Shown here: positions 9,372-18,431 of the stretch, one piece after another
Layout: each line of letters begins with the position of its first letter
How positions within the stretch are numbered: position 1 is the first letter of the stretch
Assembly: GCF_040702995.1 (NCBI RefSeq)
Contig: NZ_CP159992.1
Location: 4,675,501 to 4,739,500, forward strand
DNA length: 64,000 nucleotides
Origin: Paenibacillus sp. AN1007
GTDB taxonomy: Bacteria > Bacillota > Bacilli > Paenibacillales > Paenibacillaceae
Direction of reading: 5' to 3'
Position numbers and translations under genes: made by a program
Notes under the pieces: generated by a model
What the model saw: the letters and a program-made list of their open reading frames with translations, nothing else
Told to the model about the DNA's origin: nothing
Database searches by the model: none

Positions 9372-9425
9372 CTAAAATTCGGAATCATCGGTTACAACGG
9401 GTATTAATGGAGACAACAAAAATGG
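9372..9425 (-). pseudogene. 3-prime tail fragment of an Imm7-like immunity gene
   Basis: About 50 bp identical in pattern to the last codons of the genes at 25730 and 11600 (encoding a product ending VVTDDSEF), here joined directly to the stop of the next immunity gene. It is a recombination scar. Confidence 0.75.
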
Positions 9426-9665
9426 TTATAATTCTGGATCAAGTATATATCTTTTCTTTAACTTGTTTTGTTCGTCAAACACATAGATCGTTTCACAATT
9501 AGGACAACGCCATACACTGTTTCTTGGATTAGGTAAATCTATAATATCTGTAATATCACTCGTAATTTCATCCCACTCACGATCGGTATAAGCCCAAATA
9601 GTTACCTCGTCGGGTGCTTGACTATTTGAAAGTACGAATCCACATTTACATTGAAAAGACGCCAT
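9426..9665 (-). CDS. Small zinc-ribbon-like immunity protein (paralogue 1)
   Basis: A 79-residue protein opening MASFQCKCGFVLS and containing a second pair in WRCPNCETIYVFDE, so four cysteines arranged as a CxC...CxxC zinc ribbon. A paralogue of the same length lies at 24045-24284. Both are directly downstream of toxins whose C-terminal domains share the VVIDGRE and EIWI motifs, so toxin type and immunity type travel together. This is the best evidence that the zinc ribbon neutralises that nuclease family. The start lies 18 bp from the toxin stop, with AAGGAG upstream. No family name is assigned. Confidence 0.75.
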   Translation of the reverse strand: MASFQCKCGFVLSNSQAPDEVTIWAYTDREWDEITSDITDIIDLPNPRNSVWRCPNCETIYVFDEQNKLKKRYILDPEL

Positions 9666-9683
9666 TTATTCCATCTCCTTTTA

Positions 9684-10898
9684 TTAATTTTTAATAACGG
9701 ATCCGTCATTTATCCAAATCTCTGTATTTCCTTTTCCTCCCGTCTTTCTATTGATTATTTCTATAATCCGTTTTGCATCCTCAAGCGTATATCCAATCTC
9801 TCTACCGTCTATTACAACATTTTCTCCTTGTCTATTGATTGCCTCAATGGCTTTTTTAGAAGTGGTATTTATATTTCTACTTTTAGCTGTTTTTGCTTCA
9901 ATAATTACTTCATCTACATTAAAGTCAGCACCCGGAACTAAGTTCCCATCCTTTCCCTTAACATCAGCTAACTTTTCCACATTCTTCCCTTCTCGGAGCC
10001 ACCTATCAGCTATTTTAAATTCATCAACGTTCTTAAACTCTTTCACGCCTGATATAGTTCCTGTCCATTTTTCAGGACTAATAACTCCATCACGTGCTCT
10101 TTGCATTAGAGTATTTTTCTCAAATTCAGTCAAATGTTTAAAAGACTTAATTATTCCCTTTTGTGTCTGAACAGTGCTGGCATCCCCCTCTTTCCCACTC
10201 CCCTTCTCCGGCTCCTTCTTACTTTCCCCTGACCCACTTGATCCACCCGATCCGTGATGATCCTTCGAATGCAAAGCCTTGCCAAATAGAAAATAAGAGA
10301 GGGCTTGGCCTACTACCGCTCCTTTATAGTACCCTGACTCATCCTCACTCAGCTGTTTTTTCTGCTCGTTTACAAACTGCTCGATGTCGGATCTTGCTGT
10401 ACCTGTGCCCCATGCGGTGTCCCAGGCAAATCCTATTCCGCGTCCAACGTCGACGATTTTACCAACCGTCAGATCATAGCCCAGGCTGCCCAATGTACTG
10501 AATGGATTATAGATGAATGCCTCTATGGTCTCGCCAATGCCTGTAACCGTATCGCCGATGGCTTTATCAATCAATCCCGCAGCAAAATTGGGCTCCAGCT
10601 TATCCGGGATTTGCAGCATTTCCCCTTCTGAATGGTCTGCTTTTTTGAATGCGCTTAATGTCTCCGTTATCTTATTCTGAAATTTATCCAGCAGCCCAAG
10701 TGTAGAGGGGAATACATGCTCTTTAATATTCATAAAATCCCAAAAAAACCTCTCGCTCGTCACACCCGACCATTCCGATTGTAACAAATACATCGTCTTG
10801 TCCAATTCATAGACAATTTTGCCGAGCTGCTGTTTACTCTGCTGCAGCAGACGGGCGTTTTTTTCCAGCTCATCCGGGTGCACCTGAATCCGTGTCAT
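9684..10898 (-). CDS. WXG100-type polymorphic toxin with CdiA-like nuclease C-terminus (1)
   Basis: A 404-residue protein in three parts. Residues 1-90 form a WXG100 helical hairpin (W43-S-G45) for type VII export. Residues 100-210 are the linker shared by all cassettes in this island (GLIDKAIGDTVTGIGETIEA and AWGTGTARSDIEQFVNEQ). After a Ser/Gly/Lys hinge comes a unique domain of about 170 residues ending with DFNVDEVIIEAKT, NVVIDGREIGYT and NTEIWINDG. The D...(I)ExK core and the VVIDGR block resemble CdiA C-terminal nuclease toxins; a tRNase or DNase is likely but not decidable here. The ATG follows GGTGAG. The zinc-ribbon gene downstream is the presumed antidote. Confidence 0.82.
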   Translation of the reverse strand: MTRIQVHPDELEKNARLLQQSKQQLGKIVYELDKTMYLLQSEWSGVTSERFFWDFMNIKEHVFPSTLGLLDKFQNKITETLSAFKKADHSEGEMLQIPDKLEPNFAAGLIDKAIGDTVTGIGETIEAFIYNPFSTLGSLGYDLTVGKIVDVGRGIGFAWDTAWGTGTARSDIEQFVNEQKKQLSEDESGYYKGAVVGQALSYFLFGKALHSKDHHGSGGSSGSGESKKEPEKGSGKEGDASTVQTQKGIIKSFKHLTEFEKNTLMQRARDGVISPEKWTGTISGVKEFKNVDEFKIADRWLREGKNVEKLADVKGKDGNLVPGADFNVDEVIIEAKTAKSRNINTTSKKAIEAINRQGENVVIDGREIGYTLEDAKRIIEIINRKTGGKGNTEIWINDGSVIKN

Positions 10899-11190
10899 GC
10901 CATCTCACCGCCAACCTGATCATAGTCGTTATCCCTAAATTTTAACAAAACCAATTTCACATTGGAATTGAACAGAAGAAGCATTTTTCCTTCATCTATT
11001 CAGTATTTAGGTAACTACTTCAGGCAGCCAAGCTTGCACATGTACGCATACTATACTCTATTTGTTTCAAGAATAAACTATAAACTCCTTATCAGAAAAT
11101 AGAGCCCTAGTATCGTTATCGCCCATTACATATTTTTCACACGGATCACTCAATAATAGAATAACTTTTCAATTGCAAGTTGAATTATTA
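10899..11190 (-). repeat. Conserved upstream block of toxin cassette (copy 1)
   Basis: Nearly identical sequence precedes the toxin genes at 13807-14103, 21039-21343, 25367-25552 and 27260-27415 (for example CAGGCAGCCAAGCTTGCACA). It carries the shared ribosome site and presumably the promoter, and is the upstream homology arm for cassette exchange. Confidence 0.8.
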
Positions 11191-11345
11191 TAGGCAAAAA
11201 AACGGCTCCTATCACAGATTCGGTTCTTACACTTTCTCGGGATATTGTTATAGCGTTTTTGTTGAAGAATGTCTCGTTTTTTAAGGAGTGAAGAGTTGTT
11301 TTTAGTTTGCTCGTATTCTTCAGATTCACCACTCTCCTAAAGCCA
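11190..11345 (-). pseudogene. Fragment of collagen-like spore-surface gene (5-prime end only)
   Basis: Translation gives VNLKNTSKLKTTLHSLKNE, matching the start of the collagen-like proteins ([18 protein letters not shown]) at 14537 and 21772. It then jumps directly into the first arm of the terminator that normally lies beyond the DUF4183 gene (ACGGCTCCTATCACAGA). The Gly-X-Y region and the DUF4183 gene have been deleted between the two. Confidence 0.8.
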
Positions 11346-11477
11346 GTAAACACAATATATGCCCATACTATTTCTTTTGTACATGTGGTGAGTGTGCCCA
11401 CCGCCCAGGATTCCATCATTAGATTGGAACTAAATATGCACTCTAACCAGATACCATCCAGCTGCATAGAATAAAAG

Positions 11478-11525
11478 AAAAACAGGTCAAGAAAGGTGTT
11501 ATCTCACCATAATCAACCTGTTTTT
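11478..11525 (-). terminator. Terminator, repeat family copy 3
   Basis: AAACAGGT and ACCTGTTTTT arms with inner GGTG/CACC pairing, just past the Imm7-like gene. Confidence 0.8.
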
Positions 11526-11599
11526 GAATCGGAATTATCATTTAGTTTTACACCGAAAAGAAGATAAACATTTAATCAATTTCTAAAATGAGTTTAATA

Positions 11600-11959
11600 C
11601 TAAAATTCAGAATCATCGGTTACAACGGGTGTTAATGGTGACAAAAATGGGTCATGTTTTTCTTCAACATTACCTCTTTTAAGAACATATACATTAAACT
11701 CATTAAAATGTATTGGGTGTTCATCATTATACACATAGAGCATACCGTATGAGCCGGGGGCTTGGATTCCTACATTCTTCATTATTTCCACCGGATGAAA
11801 TTTGGATGAAGGCTCATGATTCCATAGTCCACTCATCCAAAGATGGTATTGTCCATTGATCACCTTCATATCTAAAACATCTACATTCGGCTGTACATCC
11901 TCAATGTATTGTTCAATTGTTTCGAAAACAAAATCATGATGATACCCGATCATAATCAA
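11600..11959 (-). CDS. Orphan Imm7-like immunity protein with altered N-terminus
   Basis: A 119-residue protein nearly identical from residue 12 onward to the 133-residue protein at 25730-26131 (shared WMSGLWNHEPSSKFHPVEI). The first roughly 25 residues of that protein, including the YHGW motif, are replaced by MIMIGYHHDFV. No toxin of the matching type lies immediately upstream; the preceding gene is a different immunity gene. It may be a leftover antidote kept for protection against siblings, or a decaying gene whose missing N-terminus abolishes function. The fragment at 9372-9425 is a third copy of the same gene. Assignment to Imm7 is by motif recollection and is tentative. Confidence 0.6.
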   Translation of the reverse strand: MIMIGYHHDFVFETIEQYIEDVQPNVDVLDMKVINGQYHLWMSGLWNHEPSSKFHPVEIMKNVGIQAPGSYGMLYVYNDEHPIHFNEFNVYVLKRGNVEEKHDPFLSPLTPVVTDDSEF

Positions 11960-12130
11960 CTTGCTTGCTGTATCAGGATAGCGTTATTTATGGTATAGAA
12001 TTAAAGCACTTGATGCGTGTATAACCGAAATGATGAAATCTTAATATGAGTATTACAAAGGTTTATTATTAGTTGAATAATGGGTGGTTCATTCGCACTG
12101 GACAGTCTCACCCTTATTTTATTGAAATTA

Positions 12131-12538
12131 TTAATCTACCTTCAAACCTAGAATATACTCTACTCTAGATTTTGCGGAATCACTTGTTTCCCTAATTTTG
12201 TATCCCTCTATATCATCAATTAACTTTTTACATGTTTGAATGTCTCTCGTTAGCATTTCAATGTCATTTTTATCGATATGCTCTTCAAATTTATCATTTT
12301 CCAAATAACTATTCAGTTTAGAGTATATAAAATCAGCAATTTCTTTATATTTCAAACTCTCTATTGCAATAGAAACAAAATATAGTGTTTCAGTATACAA
12401 ACTATTGTTTACTATTCTCCAATCTTCTTCGAGTATCTTTGCTGAAACCTGTGCTACATTTAATCCATCTTCCTCAATATATTCCTCAAAGTCTAACACA
12501 ATAGATGATTTTATTGATTCATAACTTGCTAAGTTCAT
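12131..12538 (-). CDS. Probable immunity protein for deaminase toxin (Imm3-like)
   Basis: A 135-residue acidic, all-helical soluble protein (for example LEEDWRIVNNSLYTETLYFV). Start at 12538 has AAGGAG eight bases upstream and lies 12 bp beyond the stop of the toxin gene. Immunity proteins of the Imm3 group accompany toxins with deaminase domains, and the helical character and context are compatible with that, but no diagnostic motif was checked. It is followed by the orphan Imm7-like gene. Confidence 0.65.
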   Translation of the reverse strand: MNLASYESIKSSIVLDFEEYIEEDGLNVAQVSAKILEEDWRIVNNSLYTETLYFVSIAIESLKYKEIADFIYSKLNSYLENDKFEEHIDKNDIEMLTRDIQTCKKLIDDIEGYKIRETSDSAKSRVEYILGLKVD

Positions 12539-12550
12539 GTCCAACACTCC

Positions 12551-13806
12551 TTATTTCATACTTTTAGAATAAACATTCAACTCAATATTCGGGAACTTAC
12601 GTCTAAATTCCATGATTAGATTGGAACAACTTTGACACGCATCTAATTCTGTAAACAAATCAATTCGCCCTTTAACATTAGGGTCTTTTATTTGAGAAGC
12701 AATATCTTCGAGAATTTTTGCTTCCGTGTCATTAAATCTTGGAAATTCATCATCTACATAACTTTTTAATGACTTATCAACTTTAGAATAACTGAAATCC
12801 CCGATATTACTACCAACGCTATCAGCAGAATGGATCTGACTGTGTGCTTGAAATTCTTTTTTAATACCAGGCATACTCACATCTGCCACTGCGACATTTC
12901 CATTACTTAATTTTCTTAGTTTTCTATCAAGTTTATCTCTCTGTGTTTTTGAAAGATCTTTATATTCGTCGGAATTTCTTATTTTTTCTATTTCTCTGTT
13001 AATATCACCTCTTGCATTTTGAACCTTTTCATGTAGGCTGTCTATTTTACGATTAGGTAATTTAGTATTACCCGTTCCCTCTTTCCCACTCCCCTTCTCC
13101 GGTTCCTTCTTACTTTCCCATGACCCACTTGATCCACCCGATCCGTGATGATCCTTCGAATGCAAAGCCTTGCCAAAGAGAAAATAAGAAAGTGCTTGGC
13201 CTACTACTGCCCCTTTATAGTACCCTGACTCGTCCTGACCCAGCTGTTTTTTCTGCTCGTTTACAAACTGCTCGATGTCGGATCTTGCTGTTCCTGTGCC
13301 CCACGCGGTATCCCAGGCAAATCCTATTCCGCGTCCAACGTCGATGATTTTACCAACCGTCAGATTATAGCCCAGGCTGCCCAATGTACTGAATGGATTA
13401 TAGAGGAATGCCTCTATGGTCTCGCCAATGCCTGTAACCGTATCGCCAATGGCTTTATCAATCAATCCCGCAGCAAAATTGGGCTCCAGCTTATCCGGAA
13501 TTTGCAGCATTTCCGGGATTTGCAGCATTTCCCCTTCTGAATGGTCTGCTTTTTTGAATGCACTTAATGTCTTCTTTATCTTATTCTGAAATATATCCAG
13601 CAGCCCAAGTGTAGAGGGAAATACATGCTCTTTAATATTCATAAAATCCCAAAAAAACTTCTCGCTGGTCACACCCGACCATTCCGATTGTAACAAATAC
13701 ATCGTCTTGTCCAATTCATAGACAATTTTGCCGAGCTGCTGTTTACTCTGCTGCAGCAGACGGGCGTTTTTTTCAGCTCATCCGGGTGCACCTGAATCCG
13801 TGTCAT
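12551..13806 (-). pseudogene. WXG100-type polymorphic toxin with deaminase-like C-terminus, frameshifted near the start
   Basis: The usual ATG at 13804-13806 is present, but one C is missing after the run of seven T at about 13767-13773 (TTTTTTTCAGC against TTTTTTTCCAGC in the sister genes), breaking the frame after about ten codons. The frame reopens at an internal ATG (13714, MDKTMYLLQSEW), which would lack the first WXG100 helix. An 18-bp tandem duplication gives MLQIPEMLQIPD. The C-terminal domain contains FNDTEAKILEDIA and, later, DLFTELDACQSCSNLIMEF, a TxE plus CxxC pattern of the nucleic-acid deaminase superfamily (BURPS668_1122-like toxin deaminases). The start defect suggests phase-off or decay; a sequencing error is possible at a homopolymer edge. 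Confidence 0.78.
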
Positions 13807-14103
13807 GCCATCCCACCGCCAACCTGATCATAGTCGTTTTACCTAAATTTTAACAAACTCAAATTAACATTGGAATTGAACAGAAGAAGCATTTTTCCTT
13901 CATCTATTCGGTATTTAGGTAACTACTTCAGGCAGCCAAGCTTGCACATGTGCGCATACTATAATCTACTTGCTTCAAGAATAAACTATAAACTCCTTAT
14001 CAGAAAATAGAGCCCTAGTATCGTTATCGCCCATTACATATTTTTCACACGGATCACTCAATAATAGAATAACTTTTCAATTGCAAGTTGAATTATTATA
14101 GGC
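13807..14103 (-). repeat. Conserved upstream block of toxin cassette (copy 2)
   Basis: Same block as at 10899-11190 and 21039-21343, extending to the terminator of the DUF4183 gene. It holds no gene of its own. Confidence 0.8.
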
Positions 14104-14136
14104 AAAAAAACGGCTTCTATCACAGATAGAAGCCGT
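14104..14136 (-). terminator. Terminator of collagen-like/DUF4183 unit (copy 1)
   Basis: Perfect 12-base arms ACGGCTTCTATC and GATAGAAGCCGT followed on the minus strand by seven T residues. Confidence 0.95.
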
Positions 14137-14169
14137 ACAATGCTTTTTTTAAATCACTACAACCAATCC

Positions 14170-14463
14170 TTATGACACTACAAATTGTACAACAATGGGA
14201 GTACCATCATTTAATGCATCTCCACCCGGGATTGTAAGTGTAGTGGTGGTAACCGAGGATGTGTCTGCTGTCTGCATAAGGCCATTAATGTAGAGATTAT
14301 AGTAATTGAACGTGCCTGGAAAAGCTGTTGCGGCCGTACCTGCATCGTCTGTAAAAGCTGTCGCAGCAATGGCAAACGTTGCTCCGGTTCCTGTTCCATC
14401 ACCAATAGTCGCAGCAAATCTCAAACTGTTCTGAAATGGTGTAACAAGCGGCATGTTTCTCAC
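14170..14463 (-). CDS. DUF4183 spore-surface protein (copy 1)
   Basis: A 97-residue protein without signal peptide, rich in Thr, Ala and Gly, with the DUF4183 signature [13 protein letters not shown] and a final beta-rich segment (DGTPIVVQFVVS). DUF4183 domains occur at the C-termini of collagen-like exosporium and spore-surface proteins, and here a stand-alone copy follows such a protein by about 70 bp, so it may co-assemble with it as a trimerising cap. The copy at 21405-21698 differs at only a few residues (for example TDDAG against TNDAG). ATG preceded by GGAGG. Confidence 0.85.
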   Translation of the reverse strand: MRNMPLVTPFQNSLRFAATIGDGTGTGATFAIAATAFTDDAGTAATAFPGTFNYYNLYINGLMQTADTSSVTTTTLTIPGGDALNDGTPIVVQFVVS

Positions 14464-14536
14464 CTCCTACCTGACATAGTATATGTAGTAGATTTGAGAG
14501 TAGTGAAGGCAGAGGTAAGAGGTAATATAACCATTT

Positions 14537-15514
14537 TCAATTGTTAAGGATCACCGCCGTTAATTGAACAATTTCAATAATGACAGGTGTTTCAGCAAAC
14601 AGGACACCGATTTGAGATGGAATGAATAAACCATCCGCAGTTAACACATACGAATTGCCAGGCTGTACGATCCCATTAATATAAAGATTGTAGTAACTCG
14701 TCATGCCGATCCCTGCAAATTGAGATATGCTTCCTCCCTCATCATTAACAAATTCAGCAGCAGCAACCGTAAGCGAGTTCGACAAATCCAAATCAGTGTC
14801 AGGAAAATAAAAGTAGCGGTCTGATGTAGGAATGATCTGAATTCCGGGGACACTGCCCGGTGGGCCTTGCTCACCCGGAGGCCCCGTTGGTCCCTGCACT
14901 CCGGGAGGCCCCTGCTCACCGACGACACCTTGAGGACCAACCGGACCTTGGGCTCCCGTGCTTCCCGGTTCGCCTTGTTCACCACGAGGACCAGCAGGTC
15001 CCTGCACTCCGGGAGGCCCCTGCTCACCGCCGACACCTTGAGGGCCAACCAGACCTTGAGCTCCCGGACTTCCCGGTTCGCCTTGTTCACCACGAGGACC
15101 AGCAGGTCCCTGCACTCCAGAGGGGCCTTGCTCACCTGCGACACCTTGAGGGCCAATCAGGCCGTGGGCTCCCGCTCTTCCCGGTTCACCGCGTTCGCCG
15201 CGAGGACCAGCGACACCTTGTACTCCTGAACTGCCTGCTTCCCCCTGCTCACCCCGCGGGCCTGCCAGGCCTTGGGAACCTTGTTGTGAGATCAGTCCCT
15301 GTGTTTCGGGAGGAGTGAATGTACTATTTCTGTGTCTGCGGGATACCTTCTTTTGTCTCACACGCTGCTTACAAGCACATTTTGTTCTTCCCAAAGCTTT
15401 ACGTATCGCATACCGTTTCTTACGTTTTCTCGGAATATTATTACAGCGTTTAGCTGAAGAATGTCTCTTTCTTAATGAGTGAAGAGTCGTTTTCACCTTG
15501 TTCGTATGCTTCAA
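14537..15514 (-). CDS. Collagen-like spore-surface protein with C-terminal DUF4183 domain (copy 1)
   Basis: The product has a very basic N-terminus (about 45 residues, [14 protein letters not shown] and [12 protein letters not shown]), then about 150 residues of Gly-X-Y repeats ([19 protein letters not shown] type, with frequent GEQG, GPRG and GPPG), and a C-terminal DUF4183-like domain of about 100 residues ([20 protein letters not shown]). This is the BclA-like plan of trimeric collagen filaments on spores. The TTG at 15514 is preferred because AAGGAGG is nine bases upstream; a GTG at 15523 directly abuts the ribosome site. There is no signal peptide, as for mother-cell-made spore proteins. 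Confidence 0.88.
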   Translation of the reverse strand: MKHTNKVKTTLHSLRKRHSSAKRCNNIPRKRKKRYAIRKALGRTKCACKQRVRQKKVSRRHRNSTFTPPETQGLISQQGSQGLAGPRGEQGEAGSSGVQGVAGPRGERGEPGRAGAHGLIGPQGVAGEQGPSGVQGPAGPRGEQGEPGSPGAQGLVGPQGVGGEQGPPGVQGPAGPRGEQGEPGSTGAQGPVGPQGVVGEQGPPGVQGPTGPPGEQGPPGSVPGIQIIPTSDRYFYFPDTDLDLSNSLTVAAAEFVNDEGGSISQFAGIGMTSYYNLYINGIVQPGNSYVLTADGLFIPSQIGVLFAETPVIIEIVQLTAVILNN

Positions 15515-15558
15515 AGTCGCCACCCTCCTTAGGCCAGTAAACCACAGTATATATGCCC

Positions 15559-15610
15559 TATACTATGTCTTCAGTAATTGCGGAGAGTGTGCGAATAACT
15601 ATGACCACAG
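15559..15610 (-). promoter_or_regulatory. Possible mother-cell (SigK-like) promoter of collagen-like gene (copy 1)
   Basis: On the minus strand CATAGTATA (15559-15567) matches the CATAnnnTA -10 of late mother-cell promoters, with ACTC- and CAC-containing sequence about 17 bases further upstream. It is conserved at the second copy. Confidence 0.35.
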
Positions 15611-15616
15611 CCCAAT

Positions 15617-15645
15617 AAAAAAGAACTACAGCTTCTGCTATAGTC
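15617..15645 (-). terminator. Terminator of 220-residue membrane-anchored gene (copy 1)
   Basis: Arms ACTACAGC and GCTATAGT (one mismatch to the sister copy) around AGAA, followed on the minus strand by a T-rich run. Confidence 0.8.
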
Positions 15646-15676
15646 CTCCCTCTTACCTATTCCACCCTTATTTTCT

Positions 15677-16339
15677 TTAATCGTACCTGGGATTCAACGC
15701 ATCTCTCCAAACGTCATCTTCCACGAAATCAACATTTTTCGCCTTAAAATAAGATCGTGTCTCTTGCTCCAGATCATATAGGATCTGAGGCCAGTCCTTC
15801 TCTTCGATCACTGTCGTTTCAAAGTCTCCGACGAGATTCAACCACCGATGATTTAACTCCTGGTAGTCCTGTATTCTGTCTTTTAGTTCAGCGGATACAG
15901 GATAATTGCTGATATCCAGCCTTTCGAATGTCATCTGCATCCGGCGAAGCGCCTGCGGCCATATGTCTCCTACTTCTATATGATTGATAAATAACGGCGC
16001 AGGTTTAGCCAGCCAATTCGCTTCCTGACTTAAAGTGAGATTCATAAAGTTATATTTATTGATGATTTGCATCATATCTATTAGACCGTAATAGACTTGC
16101 CTTGCCTGCTCTCCGTCCTCAACCATCTCGTTTATGATTTTGCCATCCTCCAGTATGCGGTTAAACATACGATCATTCGTGATAATCGCACTTTTCATAT
16201 CAACCAGATCTTGACGGATATTCGAGGTCAGGTATTGTTCATACATTCTTTTTTCTCTATAGAAACTGTAGGTTAGAACAAGCAAGATCACAAACGCAAG
16301 GCAGCAACCGATCTTGAAAATCCGTTTTTTAAAGATCAT
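15677..16339 (-). CDS. Membrane-anchored helical protein of unknown function (copy 1)
   Basis: A 220-residue protein with one N-terminal membrane segment (about residues 10-26, IGCCLAFVILLVLTYSFY) and an outside, mostly helical domain rich in Trp and acidic residues (LSQEANWLAKPAPLFINHI). It is nearly identical to the product at 23004-23666. Both lie immediately upstream of a collagen-like gene, so the three genes were duplicated as one block. The ATG at 16339 follows CAAGGAG at eleven bases. No family was recognised. A role in spore-coat assembly or as a membrane partner of the neighbouring secreted toxins would be speculation. Confidence 0.7.
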   Translation of the reverse strand: MIFKKRIFKIGCCLAFVILLVLTYSFYREKRMYEQYLTSNIRQDLVDMKSAIITNDRMFNRILEDGKIINEMVEDGEQARQVYYGLIDMMQIINKYNFMNLTLSQEANWLAKPAPLFINHIEVGDIWPQALRRMQMTFERLDISNYPVSAELKDRIQDYQELNHRWLNLVGDFETTVIEEKDWPQILYDLEQETRSYFKAKNVDFVEDDVWRDALNPRYD

Positions 16340-16373
16340 GGCGAAATATTCTCCTTGGATTTTATAGTAAGAA

Positions 16374-16402
16374 GCACCTCTACGTTTATGTGGTAGAAGT
16401 GC
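16374..16402. repeat. Short hairpin repeat, copy 1
   Basis: GCACCTCTAC and GTAGAAGTGC arms. Related copies at 18721-18755, 19244-19273 and 23701-23728. No T-run follows, so it may not terminate transcription. Confidence 0.6.
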
Positions 16403-16472
16403 CTTAAGTCTTTCAAAATTTCAGTTGTGAAATTTCATCTAGATGTTTCTCGGATCCATGTAACACCAACGA

Positions 16473-17717
16473 TTACTTCGTTATCTTGTATTTGATCAGA
16501 TGATATTGGCCGTCGCTAACCACGGTACGATAGACCACATTTTCAGACGCGTCATATGTGAAGTTACTCTTATGCACATCATCTAAAACAAAGTATGTAC
16601 TAAGCAACATGTCTCCATTATCTTTCATTAGTGTATACCTCTCTCCCCATTTGCCATTAATGGTTCCAAAGTCAATGTACTCAATATAGCCATCGTTACG
16701 ATAGAAGCTCATTAAATGGTTAGCATTAAGCTCTCCTTCGTAATCATGTGAAAACAGCTTTTTGAAGTTATGGTCGTACACCGTGAAATTGTGTTCAGAT
16801 TGGTTATCAATTAAAAGTTTACTTCCGGTTGAGTGCGTAGACATGCTCATGTTTCTATCCAGCACGGTGTCCCATTTGAGTTTACCATTCAATCCATAAG
16901 CCATTAATTTCTGTCCACCATCTGAATTGTTTCTAGCATATTCTATAATCAGTGTACCGCCACTTAATTGATGATACTTCGTAGCGTAGAATCCACTAAA
17001 CTTTTGAGTGTTTATCGTAAATAATGGCTTTTTCAACGATGTTACATCTTTGAAAACCTCGATTTTATTCTCACCTTTAAAATGAAGTACATAACCGGAA
17101 TTCAATACCTTCGTTTTATAACCTAATACCGTTTCGCTTGTCGTTATTCCTTTGGAATTTAATGTAATAAAACGAGATTGATCTTTAAGACTATCCGTTT
17201 GTTGCAGAACAATTCCATTTTTATACGGATAGATATTGGAGAAACCTATATCCTTCTTCTCGAATAGACGCTTTCCTTTCCCATCTAAACTGAGAATGTT
17301 AAACGTTTTTCCGCGATTCGTAGAATACTGATAGAATATACTGCCGCTTCCGTTATAGAACCAAGTATGATTCAGAGGGTAAAAATTCTTCACTTTATTT
17401 TTAATGTCATATGTCCAAGCTAGTTTCCCTGTCTTCTTATTTATCGTGTATAGGCTGAAGTTATTACCAGATACCTTGGCGGGATTTAACATCACAAGTT
17501 GAGCAGCACGATTAACAATGTCTAGTGGAGTGTAACCCAGATCAAAGCTCAGATAATCAATTTCTTTCGGAAACGTATGTATCCATTCCTGCTGCAACCC
17601 TCCATGCTCTTCTAAACTTAATTCGTTAAATGCTGCATACATCTGATTTGTACTGGCTAAATACAATGTTAAAACTACGAAAATCGCTATTAATCTTTTG
17701 GTTACTTTACCTTTCAA
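16473..17717 (-). CDS. Secreted beta-propeller-like protein of unknown function
   Basis: A 414-residue exported protein with signal sequence (LIAIFVVLTLYLASTNQMYA) and a mature part made of repeated short strands of the PQQ/beta-propeller type, such as LYTINKKTGKLAWTYDIKN and MAYGLNGKLKWDTVLDRN, where a Gly-Lys-Leu/hydrophobic-Trp pattern recurs. Such folds usually bind proteins or sugars. The gene sits alone between a duplicated spore block and a stretch of decayed immunity genes and has no paralogue in the window. Its relation to the toxin system is unknown. Confidence 0.65.
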   Translation of the reverse strand: MKGKVTKRLIAIFVVLTLYLASTNQMYAAFNELSLEEHGGLQQEWIHTFPKEIDYLSFDLGYTPLDIVNRAAQLVMLNPAKVSGNNFSLYTINKKTGKLAWTYDIKNKVKNFYPLNHTWFYNGSGSIFYQYSTNRGKTFNILSLDGKGKRLFEKKDIGFSNIYPYKNGIVLQQTDSLKDQSRFITLNSKGITTSETVLGYKTKVLNSGYVLHFKGENKIEVFKDVTSLKKPLFTINTQKFSGFYATKYHQLSGGTLIIEYARNNSDGGQKLMAYGLNGKLKWDTVLDRNMSMSTHSTGSKLLIDNQSEHNFTVYDHNFKKLFSHDYEGELNANHLMSFYRNDGYIEYIDFGTINGKWGERYTLMKDNGDMLLSTYFVLDDVHKSNFTYDASENVVYRTVVSDGQYHLIKYKITK

Positions 17718-17868
17718 TACGACACAGCCCTTCTCTTATTTTATGTTTACTTTCATGTACACGAAGAAAAATGAATTCATACTAATCCATTTTCAGATCA
17801 CGTGTTGCATTTATACATTCAAATACGATAAAAGATGAGATACTCATTCATTCTCCATCCCTCTTAAC

Positions 17869-18353
17869 TCAAATAACTTTTTCACTACACCACTTAGGGT
17901 TATAAGGTCTTTGACTTAGTCTAAAGATATCATCAGCCTTGTAGCACCACTCAGCATCATCAAACCACAAGTAATCTTCTGGATTATCTTTAAAATACTC
18001 CACTACAAACTTGTACATGAATTCCTATTGATGATTGATATTCACAATATCCATCGCCCAAAAATAATCCGTTGATTGTGTGAGCCACGTGAAACTATCA
18101 TATGAATTTTCAACAACTTTGTTTACGTTAAACGTAAAGTACCTAATTGTATCTTCATTTTTTCAGAACTTAATAAGGTCTCTTCATCTACTTTGGATAA
18201 GGTGCCTTCTGCAGATTGAAAGTTCTGATCTGTATCAAGTACTGTAATGTGAAAATAGTACATATTCGCTCTCCGCGCTGCCTTCTTGAAGTTCTCTATA
18301 TCTCCTGATAGTTTCGAATTTGAATGAACGTTCTGTACTCTTCCCGATTCCAA
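17869..18353 (-). pseudogene. Decayed immunity gene (161-residue family)
   Basis: The readable pieces are an N-terminal part (RANMYYFHITVLDTDQNFQ), a frameshift near 18140, then YFTFNVNKVVENSYDSFTWL, an in-frame TAG near 18026, and a C-terminal part FMYKFVVEYFKDNPEDYLWF ending with TGA at 17869. Restored, this gives a protein of about 160 residues resembling the immunity protein at 7625-8110 in its last 50 residues (aromatic-rich, KWC/EWC near the end). It is an orphan, now dead, antidote from an earlier toxin cassette. Confidence 0.7.
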
Positions 18354-18431
18354 AATCCCTCTTCGTTATTAATTCTCAGAATTCCGTCAATTCTGTAGAG
18401 ACATTCATTATCGTTATGGAGGAAAAGTAGA

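Noticed and set aside
11150-11467. 105-codon minus-strand frame as a real gene
   Set aside because: It is a fusion of a collagen-gene promoter, its first codons and a terminator arm; each part is explained by the intact copies.
14860-15318. Long plus-strand open frames opposite the collagen-like genes (also 22102-22740)
   Set aside because: They are a by-product of the Gly-X-Y repeat codons read backwards; repetitive composition, no ribosome site and the collagen reading explains the sequence.
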